DNA from: Azospirillum oryzae
GTDB lineage: Bacteria > Pseudomonadota > Alphaproteobacteria > Azospirillales > Azospirillaceae
Reading direction: 5' to 3'
NCBI RefSeq assembly: GCF_900177515.1
Contig: NZ_FXAK01000010.1
Location: 372,001 to 436,000 of the forward strand
DNA length: 64,000 nucleotides
The notes below the pieces were generated by a model that did not search any database, was not told where the DNA came from, and saw only the letters and a program-made list of their open reading frames with translations. Positions 30,957-37,607 of the stretch are shown here, piece after piece (within the stretch, counting starts at the first letter, position 1; each line of letters opens with the position of its first letter). Position numbers and translations under genes: made by a program.

Positions 30957-31325
30957 ATGTTCACTGCCGCCAGCTTCCGCGTCGGCGACCGCGTGACGAT
31001 CCGCAGCGGCCAGTCCATTCCGCAATCCATCGCGACGGTGGAACGCTACAAAGAGGGCGGGCGCTGCATGATCCTGTCCGACGGCAGCGAATGGCGCGCC
31101 GACGGGCGGCGCCAGTGGGGGTTCCGCGGCAGCTATTACAAGGGTCCGGTGGTCGAGCCGTTCGAGGCCGGCGACGACGAGTTCATCGCCCGCCGCCGCG
31201 CCATCGGCGCCCTCCGCAAGTTCGGCGACGGCCTGACCATGGATTCGCCGCTGACCACCGAGGCGTTGCAGCGGATTCTGGAGGCGGTGGACCGGGAGAA
31301 GGCGGCGGCCGGCAAGCAGGGGTGA
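30957..31325 (+). CDS. Small hypothetical protein (122 aa)
   Basis: A short soluble, basic/aromatic protein with an SH3-like N-terminal half (FRVGDRVTIRSGQSIPQSIATVERYKEGGRCMILSDGSEWRADG, quoted in parts) followed by a helical C-terminal tail. AGGGAG lies 7 nt before the ATG. I recognise no named family. It ends at a palindromic intergenic element. Confidence 0.65.
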   Translation: MFTAASFRVGDRVTIRSGQSIPQSIATVERYKEGGRCMILSDGSEWRADGRRQWGFRGSYYKGPVVEPFEAGDDEFIARRRAIGALRKFGDGLTMDSPLTTEALQRILEAVDREKAAAGKQG

Positions 31326-31327
31326 GA

Positions 31328-31465
31328 CCGGCGAACGATCAAACTGACCCTTTGATCGTTCGTCGGCCGCCGCGACTGCGGCGGCGCGCCCACATGGGCG
31401 CGGAAAAGCCTGCGTGGCGTTTGAACGCAATACGGCAAGTCAAGTCAATGACTTGCCGGTATGAG
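31328..31465 (-). repeat. Modular palindromic intergenic element, copy A
   Basis: About 138 bp between two convergent genes. One end carries a 12-bp perfect inverted repeat (CGAACGATCAAA/TTTGATCGTTCG, 31332-31362). The middle carries a conserved core read on the minus strand: TGCGTTCA-AA-CGCCACGCAGGCTT (31406-31429), a GCGCCCaCATGGGCGC hairpin and CCGCAGTCGCGG (31370-31381). The other end carries GGCAAGTCA/TGACTTGCC (31434-31457) followed by GGTATGAG. A related copy in opposite orientation lies at 52168-52299. Confidence 0.65.
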
Positions 31466-31468
31466 TCC

Positions 31469-32164
31469 TCACCCTGCCAGCGTCATGCCCATTTCCCAGA
31501 AATCGGCCTCCAGCCGGCAGGCCTGCCGGAAGACGGTCAGCAGACGGGGGAAGCGCGCCTCCGTCATCCCGTCCGCCGCCAGCCGGTCGAGATTCTCCCG
31601 CGCCGCCTGCGCCACCTCCTGATAGGCCTCCCCCGCATACTCCGCGATCCAGACGCGGTAGGGGTTGGAGTCGTCCAGCGCGCCGGGCAGCGCGGCCAGC
31701 CGGCGGCCGATCTCGGCATAGCCGATGACGCAGGGGCTGAGCGCCACATGCAGGTCCAGCAGGTCGCCGCGCAGGCCGGTTTCCAGCACATAGCGGGTGT
31801 AGGCCATCGTCGCCTTGGCCTCCGCCGCCTGTTCCAGCTCGGTGGCCGGCAGGCCCCAGCCGGCGCACAGACCGACATGCAGGTCCATCTCCACGTCGAG
31901 GATCGCCTTCAGCCCGGCAAGCGACGCCCGCATCTCGCGCAGGTCGCGGCCCTTATAGATGGCGAGCGCATAGGCGCGGGCGAAATGGATCAGGAACAGG
32001 TAATCCTGCACCAGATAATGCCGGAAGCACGCCTGCGGCAGCGTCCCGTCGCCCATCCCGCGCACGAAGGCGTGGTCGACATAGGCCGACCAGTCCGGCC
32101 GCGCCTCGGCGACGAGCCGGTCGAACAAGTCGGGGCCAAGGGAGGTGACGGTGGCGGCGGTCAT
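31469..32164 (-). CDS. tenA: TenA family thiaminase II / aminopyrimidine hydrolase
   Basis: A 231-residue cytoplasmic enzyme that salvages 4-amino-5-aminomethyl-2-methylpyrimidine for thiamine synthesis. The catalytic Cys lies in ALSPCVIGYAEIG (near residue 140) and the conserved Glu in LEADFWEMGM near the C-terminus. No other thiamine genes are adjacent. An ABC-2 exporter lies upstream on the same strand about 50 nt away, so they may share a transcript, although their functions do not obviously connect. Confidence 0.92.
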   Translation of the reverse strand: MTAATVTSLGPDLFDRLVAEARPDWSAYVDHAFVRGMGDGTLPQACFRHYLVQDYLFLIHFARAYALAIYKGRDLREMRASLAGLKAILDVEMDLHVGLCAGWGLPATELEQAAEAKATMAYTRYVLETGLRGDLLDLHVALSPCVIGYAEIGRRLAALPGALDDSNPYRVWIAEYAGEAYQEVAQAARENLDRLAADGMTEARFPRLLTVFRQACRLEADFWEMGMTLAG

Positions 32165-32213
32165 GGCTGCGGTCTCCGATGCGGCTGACGGAAGAGGGCA
32201 GACACTTTACCCG

Positions 32214-33065
32214 CTATTCGCCGGTTTGCAGCAAGGCTCCGCGTACGCGCGCCTGATGGAAGGCGTAGAGGAACACGGCGATGCCGCCCGCCATGTAGAG
32301 CACGTTCAGCCCGACCGCCCAGGCCAGATGATCCCAGCGCAGGACGCCCTCGAACACCAGCGCCCGCATGCCCTCGAACACATGGGCCGAGGGCAGGGCC
32401 AACGACACCGGCTGCAGCCAGGCCGGCAGCACCGAGACCGGGTAATAGACGGCGCTGACCGGGGCCAGCATGAAGACGACGATCCAGGCCAGCCCCTCCG
32501 CCCCCATGCCGTAGCGCAGGATCAGCGCCACGATCAGCAGCCCAAGTGACCAGCCCAGCACGATCAGGTTGGCGAAGAAGGCGGCCAGCGGCAGGCCCAG
32601 CGCGTAAACCGAATAGCCGAAGAAGGGAATCGCCAGCGCCGTTGCCGGCAGCACGCCGATCAGGGTGCGCAGCAGGCTCATGGTCATCAGCGCCGTCACC
32701 CATTCGCCCGGGCGCAAGGGGCTGACGAACAGATGGCCGAGATTGCGCGACCACATTTCTTCCAGAAAGGAGATGGAGACGCCGAGCTGGCCGCGGAACA
32801 GCACGTCCCACAGCAGAACCGCGCTGACCAGCACACCGGCGCCCTGCGCCACCCAGCCGCTGCCGCCGCCGTTGGTCGAGGCCATGAACTGGTTGATGTA
32901 GCCCCACAGGATCATCTGCATGGTCGGCCAATAGGCCAGCTCCAGGATGCGCGGCCAGGACCCGCGCAGCAGATACCAGTAGCGCAGCACCATGGCGCCG
33001 ACCCGGCGCAGCGAGAAGTCGGCGCGCGGGATCGCCCCGGGGATCTGGGCTTCATTCGGCTGCAT
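32214..33065 (-). CDS. ABC-2 type exporter, permease
   Basis: A 283-residue inner-membrane protein with about six spans. Its N-terminal half contains RILELAYWPTMQMILWGYINQF. The motif LEEMWSRNLGHLFVSPLRPGEWV is typical of NodJ/ABC-2 permeases of heavy-metal, drug or polysaccharide exporters. Its start overlaps the ATPase gene by 14 nt. The substrate is unknown. Confidence 0.85.
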   Translation of the reverse strand: MQPNEAQIPGAIPRADFSLRRVGAMVLRYWYLLRGSWPRILELAYWPTMQMILWGYINQFMASTNGGGSGWVAQGAGVLVSAVLLWDVLFRGQLGVSISFLEEMWSRNLGHLFVSPLRPGEWVTALMTMSLLRTLIGVLPATALAIPFFGYSVYALGLPLAAFFANLIVLGWSLGLLIVALILRYGMGAEGLAWIVVFMLAPVSAVYYPVSVLPAWLQPVSLALPSAHVFEGMRALVFEGVLRWDHLAWAVGLNVLYMAGGIAVFLYAFHQARVRGALLQTGE

Positions 33066-33900
33066 CGGCGGTCTCCCCGGTGAGGATGCGGCCATCGGAT
33101 TCAACGCTGCCGGACGCGCGGGCAATGTCGAGGAACACCTCCTCCAGCGTCTGGCGGCCATAGCGGGCGACCAGGGCGGACGGGGCGCCGCGGTCGACGA
33201 TCCGGCCCTGCCGCATCATCAGCACGCCGTCGCACAGCCGCTCCACCTCCAGCATGTTGTGGGATGCCAGCAGGATGGTGGCGCCGGTGCGCAGGCGGTA
33301 CCGCTCAAGATATGTCCGGATCCAGTCGGCGGTGTCGGGGTCGAGCGAGGCGGTGGGCTCGTCCAGCAGCAAGACTTCCGGATCGTTCAGCAAGGCTTTC
33401 GCAAGCGCTACGCGGGTTTTCTGCCCCGCCGACAGCCCGCCGGACGGGCGATCGAGAAAACGCGACAGGTCAAGATGCTCGGCCAACTCTTGGACGCGCT
33501 TTTTGACGCATGTCAAACCGTAGAGGTGGGCATAGACGGTAAGGTTCTCCCGCACCGTCAGCCGATGGGGCAGCTCGACGTAGGGGGAGGAGAAGTTCAT
33601 GCGCGGAAGCACGGCATGCCGGTGGCGCGCCATGTCGACGCCCAGGATCTCCACCGTCCCGGCCGTCGGCAGCAAAAGCCCCAGCAGCATCGAGATGGTC
33701 GTCGTCTTGCCCGCCCCGTTGCCGCCGAGAAGGCCGGTGACGCTGCCGCGCGGTACGGTGAAGGCGATGGCGTCGACCGCCGTCACCTCCCGCCCGTCCG
33801 GAGTCGGGAAGCGCTTGGTCAGCCCGTCCGCCCGGATGGCGGGCGATAAGGCGGGCGATAAGGCCGTCGAGGGGCGGGACGTCATGGTTGGCTCGGTCAT
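33052..33900 (-). CDS. ABC-2 type exporter, ATP-binding protein
   Basis: A 282-residue ATPase with Walker A GGNGAGKTTT (near residue 63), signature LSAGQKTRVALAKALL (near 155) and Walker B VLLLDEPTASLD (near 175). It couples ATP hydrolysis to the neighbouring permease. The start at 33900 is the first of two close ATGs; a second Met five codons in is possible. It is divergent from regB with about 80 nt between starts. Confidence 0.9.
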   Translation of the reverse strand: MTEPTMTSRPSTALSPALSPAIRADGLTKRFPTPDGREVTAVDAIAFTVPRGSVTGLLGGNGAGKTTTISMLLGLLLPTAGTVEILGVDMARHRHAVLPRMNFSSPYVELPHRLTVRENLTVYAHLYGLTCVKKRVQELAEHLDLSRFLDRPSGGLSAGQKTRVALAKALLNDPEVLLLDEPTASLDPDTADWIRTYLERYRLRTGATILLASHNMLEVERLCDGVLMMRQGRIVDRGAPSALVARYGRQTLEEVFLDIARASGSVESDGRILTGETADAAE

Positions 33901-33978
33901 GGGCACAGAATATGGCGGCGTCCGCCGCAACCGCCAGGGGCATACGATCCAGATGCATGCAGGCCGGGGACAAGGATC

Positions 33979-35388
33979 ATGGTGACGCTGGCCAGCGCGC
34001 TGACCGCGCCGTTCCCGGTCGCTCCGCCGCCGCCGCAATGGGCGCAGCCCGACGGCCGCATCACGCTGCGCACGCTGATCCTGATCCGCTGGGTCGCGGT
34101 GCTGGGTCAGCTGGCCGCGGTCGCCTTCGTCAGTCTCGGCCTGGGCTTCCCGCTGCCGCTGGGGCCGGTGCTGGCCGCCATCAGCGCGTCGGCCCTGCTG
34201 AACGTGGTGGCGATGGCCCAGCGCGGCGGCCGGCTGCGGCTGGCCGACCGCGACGCCGCGCTGTATCTCAGCTACGACATGCTGCAGCTGACGCTGCTGC
34301 TCTATCTGACCGGCGGGTTGAGCAACCCCTTCGCCATCCTGCTGCTGGCGCCGATGACCGTCGGTGCGGCCATCCTGTCGCGCTACAGCACGGTGCTGCT
34401 GACCGGGTTGAACCTGATCTGCCTGACCGCGCTCGCCCTCTGGCACTTCCCGCTGCCGTGGGAGGAGCCGGTGCGCTCGATGGCGCCGCTCTACGCCTTC
34501 GGCGTCTGGCTGTCGCTGTCGGTGTCGTCGGTCTTCATCGCCGGCTATGTCTTCCGCGTCGCCGCCGAGGCGCGGCGCTTCGCCGACGCGCTCGCCGCCT
34601 CGCAGGTGGCGCTCGCCCGCGAACAGCGCCTCGGCGCGCTGGGCGCGCTCGCCGCCGCCGCCGCGCATGAGCTGGGCTCGCCGCTCGGCACCATCGCCGT
34701 GGTGGCGAAGGAGCTGGCGCGCGACCTGCCGCCGGACAGCCCCTATGGCGAGGATGTCGAGCTTCTGCAGAGCCAGGTGATGCGCTGCCGCGAGATCCTG
34801 GCCGATCTGGCGCGCAAGCCGGAGGCCGACGGCGGCGACCCGTTCGAACGGCTGCCGCTGACCACGCTGATCGAGGCCGCCGCCGCCCCGCACCGTCTCG
34901 GTCACATCGACTTCGTCGTGGAACCCCATCCGGTCGGCGAGGCGGAGGAGCCCTTCCTGCGCCGCAGCCCGGAGATCATCCACGGCATCGGCAACTTCAT
35001 CCAGAACGCCCACCAGTTCGCCCGCCACAAGGTGACGGTCGCCGCCGCCTGGGACGGACGCGGCGTCACCATCACGGTGATGGACGACGGTCCGGGCTTC
35101 CCGCCCCATCTGCTGGGCCGCATCGGCGAGCCGTATCTGTCGGTGCGCGGCGAACGCTCCGGCCCGAAGGGGCAGACGGGCGGCGGCCATATGGGGCTGG
35201 GCATCTTCATCGCGCAGACGCTGCTGGAAAAGACCGGCGCGACCGTGCGCTACAGCAACAATCCGCCAGTCATTCCACAGTCTGCCGGCACTCCGCCCGC
35301 CGACCAGACCGCCGGCGGGCATGCCAACCAGGGCGGAACGGGTGCACGGATTTCCGTGCGCTGGAAGACCATCAACGCCAAGAAATGA
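33979..35388 (+). CDS. regB: Redox-responsive sensor histidine kinase RegB/ActS/PrrB type
   Basis: A 469-residue membrane kinase with six N-terminal spans. It shows the quinone-binding GGLSNPF motif (near residue 112), the H-box AAAAHELGSPLGTIAVVAKEL (phospho-His near residue 227) and the redox-active Cys in QVMRCREILADL (near 265). The ATPase part has NFIQNAHQFA, MDDGPGFP and GLGIFIAQTLLEKTGA. It should report quinone pool/redox state to RegA and so control respiration, carbon and nitrogen fixation genes. Start ATG 33979. 9 nt separate it from regA. Confidence 0.93.
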   Translation: MVTLASALTAPFPVAPPPPQWAQPDGRITLRTLILIRWVAVLGQLAAVAFVSLGLGFPLPLGPVLAAISASALLNVVAMAQRGGRLRLADRDAALYLSYDMLQLTLLLYLTGGLSNPFAILLLAPMTVGAAILSRYSTVLLTGLNLICLTALALWHFPLPWEEPVRSMAPLYAFGVWLSLSVSSVFIAGYVFRVAAEARRFADALAASQVALAREQRLGALGALAAAAAHELGSPLGTIAVVAKELARDLPPDSPYGEDVELLQSQVMRCREILADLARKPEADGGDPFERLPLTTLIEAAAAPHRLGHIDFVVEPHPVGEAEEPFLRRSPEIIHGIGNFIQNAHQFARHKVTVAAAWDGRGVTITVMDDGPGFPPHLLGRIGEPYLSVRGERSGPKGQTGGGHMGLGIFIAQTLLEKTGATVRYSNNPPVIPQSAGTPPADQTAGGHANQGGTGARISVRWKTINAKK

Positions 35389-35397
35389 GGTTTCACG

Positions 35398-35994
35398 GTG
35401 GACACCCTCAAAACAACCGATGACCTGCTGTCGGGCGATGCCGTCAAACTGACATTCACTGGCGACGTCACCCGCAGCCTCCTGATCGTCGACGACGACG
35501 CCCCCTTCCGCACGCGGCTGGCCCGCGCCATGGAGAAGCGCGGCTTCAACGTCGTCGCGGTCGACTGTGTCCAACTCGGCATCGAGGTGGCGCAGGAATC
35601 CGCCCCCGCCTTCGCGGTGGTCGACCTGCGGCTGGGCGACGGCAACGGGCTGGACGTGGTGGCGGCCCTGCGCGACGCCCGCCCCGACGCCCGCGTCGTC
35701 ATGCTGACCGGCTACGGCAACATCGCCACCGCCGTCGCCGCGGTGAAGGCCGGCGCCGTCGATTACCTGCCGAAGCCGGCCGATGCCGACGCGGTGGAAT
35801 CGGCGCTGCTGGCCGACGGCCGGCCGCTGCCGCAGCCGCCGGAAAACCCGATGTCGGCCGATCGCGTCCGTTGGGAACACATCCAGCGCGTCTTCGAACA
35901 GTGCGACCGCAATGTGTCCGAGACCGCGCGCCGCCTGAAGATGCACCGCCGCACCCTGCAGCGCATCCTGAACAAGCACGCCCCGCGCGCCTGA
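35398..35994 (+). CDS. regA: Redox response regulator RegA/ActR/PrrA type
   Basis: A 198-residue response regulator. The receiver has LLIVDDDAPFRTRLARAME and phospho-Asp in AVVDLRLGDGNGLDVV. A Pro-rich linker leads to a Fis-type helix-turn-helix (VSETARRLKMHRRTLQRIL), highly conserved in the RegA/ActR family. The start is GTG with GAGG a few bases upstream. It forms an operon with regB and ends at a perfect terminator hairpin. Confidence 0.95.
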   Translation: MDTLKTTDDLLSGDAVKLTFTGDVTRSLLIVDDDAPFRTRLARAMEKRGFNVVAVDCVQLGIEVAQESAPAFAVVDLRLGDGNGLDVVAALRDARPDARVVMLTGYGNIATAVAAVKAGAVDYLPKPADADAVESALLADGRPLPQPPENPMSADRVRWEHIQRVFEQCDRNVSETARRLKMHRRTLQRILNKHAPRA

Positions 35995-36018
35995 AAAGCC
36001 GCGGCTTCGGCGAGAAAC

Positions 36019-36055
36019 GCGAACGGCCCGCCCCGGAAGGGAGCGGGCCGTTCGC
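36019..36055. terminator. Bidirectional terminator between regA and the DUF2892 gene
   Basis: A perfect 13-bp stem GCGAACGGCCCGC/GCGGGCCGTTCGC with an 11-nt loop lies between two convergent genes. Weak T-rich sequence follows on the minus side (GTTTCTC). Confidence 0.75.
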
Positions 36056-36075
36056 ATATCGGGCCGAAACGCCGG

Positions 36076-36279
36076 TCAGGCGGTGCGGTCTTCCGTCCGG
36101 CAGGTCTTGATGCCCAGCAGCGTATAGGCCGGGCAGAAGCCGACGACGGCCGTCAGCAGCGGCACCAGCCCGACCAGTCCCCACAGGGTCTGCGGCCCGA
36201 CGACGGTCAGCGAAATCAGGATCAGCCCGACGATGGCGCGCAGCGCGCGATCCACCGGGCCCATGTTGCGGCAATTCAT
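36076..36279 (-). CDS. DUF2892 (YgaP-type) membrane protein
   Basis: A 67-residue protein with two membrane spans. The family pattern MNCRNMGPVDRALRAIVGL then FCPAYTLLGIKTC is clear, with the two C-terminal Cys that recur in the family. Such proteins often sit next to rhodanese, sulfur or arsenic genes or Crp/Fnr regulators; here a Crp/Fnr gene lies 370 nt upstream on the same strand. Confidence 0.88.
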   Translation of the reverse strand: MNCRNMGPVDRALRAIVGLILISLTVVGPQTLWGLVGLVPLLTAVVGFCPAYTLLGIKTCRTEDRTA

Positions 36280-36369
36280 GGCGGCACCTATCGTGTATGA
36301 ACGGTGTTGTCCGCTCTACACCCGTGCTGTGATGCCGTCTGTGATTGAGTCACGCTGCGAAGTGTTGTG

Positions 36370-36543
36370 CTAGTTCGACCATAAGCCCTGCGTCGGCAGA
36401 ACCGGCCCATCCTCAAGGAGTTCGATCATCCGCCGCTCGATCCGCAACAGCACCTCACGGGCAGGCAGGTTGTGGCATTCACGGCTGTGGTCGCGGATCT
36501 GTCTGATCGCGCAGACGGTGGCGGATTCCTGACGGTGCGGCAT
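36370..36543 (-). CDS. Small hypothetical protein (57 aa)
   Basis: Starts MPHRQESATVCAIRQIRDHS and continues with a helical segment (ECHNLPAREVLLRIERRMIELLEDG). GGAG lies about 9 nt before the ATG. Two Cys and three His in the first half could bind metal, but this is speculative. An ATG ten codons upstream is possible. It lies between a Crp/Fnr gene and a DUF2892 gene on the same strand. Confidence 0.5.
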   Translation of the reverse strand: MPHRQESATVCAIRQIRDHSRECHNLPAREVLLRIERRMIELLEDGPVLPTQGLWSN

Positions 36544-36645
36544 ATCGCAATTCTCCGTCCAAAAGACATACACACCATATACCTTTAAGGCTATCCATCA
36601 TAGCATAAAAATACGTGTACGGAACAATTCGTCGCACGACCGGAG

Positions 36646-37332
36646 TCATGGCGCACCTTTCTCCAGATCCTGCAGCGCCGCCGGGTCGAGCACCTGGATG
36701 CGGCCGCGCGACAGCGCCACGAAGCCGCGGCGTTCGAACTCCTTCAACTGCCGGCTCACCACCTCGCGCGCGGTGCCCAGTTCCACCGCCAGCGCCTGAT
36801 GGGTGGTGTCGAGCCCGCCCGTGCCGTCGCGGCGGTCGGCCAGGAAGCGGGCGAGGCGCAGGTCGACGCGGCCGAAGGCGACCTCTTCGATCAGCATCAT
36901 CATGCCGGTCAGCCGGTTGCCGAAGGACGCGAAGACGAAGTCGCGGAAGGCGGCGGAGCGCGCCACCAGATCGTGGAAGGGGCCGGCCGCCAGCGCCACC
37001 GCGTCGATGTCGGTCTCCGCCACCGCCTCGGCGCTGTAGGGCTTGTCGGTCAGCAGGCAGGCGGTCGTCACGATGCAGGTCTCGCCGCGGCCGACGCGGT
37101 ACAGCACGATCTCGCGCCCGTTTTCCGACGCCATCTGCACCCGCACCGCGCCGTCCAGCACCATCAGGAAGGTGTGACAACGGTCGCCGGCGCGGAACAG
37201 GACGGTTCCGCGCGGAACGTTCACCCGCCTGCCGGCGTTGGCGAGATGGGCGGCCTGATCCGGGTCCAGCTTCGCCAGCGTCGGGAAAAGCGCCGGGATT
37301 TCCGCGGCCCAGCCGGTGCGATCGAACGTCAT
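36646..37332 (-). CDS. Crp/Fnr family transcriptional regulator
   Basis: A 228-residue regulator with an N-terminal cyclic-nucleotide-like domain (VPRGTVLFRAGDRCHTFLMVLDGAVRVQ) and a C-terminal HTH_Crp (LDTTHQALAVELGTAREVVSRQLKEFERRG). FNR-type N-terminal cysteines are absent; the single CIVTTACLL pair lies inside the barrel. It probably controls the downstream small protein and DUF2892 gene. It is divergent from the exopolysaccharide cluster. Confidence 0.88.
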   Translation of the reverse strand: MTFDRTGWAAEIPALFPTLAKLDPDQAAHLANAGRRVNVPRGTVLFRAGDRCHTFLMVLDGAVRVQMASENGREIVLYRVGRGETCIVTTACLLTDKPYSAEAVAETDIDAVALAAGPFHDLVARSAAFRDFVFASFGNRLTGMMMLIEEVAFGRVDLRLARFLADRRDGTGGLDTTHQALAVELGTAREVVSRQLKEFERRGFVALSRGRIQVLDPAALQDLEKGAP

Positions 37333-37607
37333 GGAACCTGTCCTTCCGAGTAACCCCCATTATCGCCGGTCCTGCTTCGACGGTCCATACTGCACTGCAA
37401 CAGGGTCAGGAAGGCTACCCACTGCGCGCCCATTGCTCGCCTCATGCACTGGATGGCCGATGCAACGGCTGGACTAACACTGCGTTTCAGCCAATCGGAC
37501 GAACCGCCGAGCCTGCCCGCCGGACAGCATCCGCTGCCCGGAATGGAGGATCGGGCTAACGGACGGTCCTATGGCCGCGCTTTTGGTCGTTACGCGAGGA
37601 GGACCCC
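37333..37607. other. Intergenic region between a Crp/Fnr gene and the exopolysaccharide cluster
   Basis: About 275 nt with no credible gene. It must hold the promoters of both divergent units. I looked for FNR (TTGAT-N4-ATCAA) and sigma-54 motifs and found none. Confidence 0.5.

Noticed and set aside
33901..36057. Long minus-strand extension of the ABC ATPase reading frame
   Set aside because: It is an antisense frame through regB/regA with low-complexity His/Gln/Arg content; the true start is at 33900.
37333..37607. FNR, FixK or sigma-54 sites before the exopolysaccharide cluster
   Set aside because: No consensus match found by eye.
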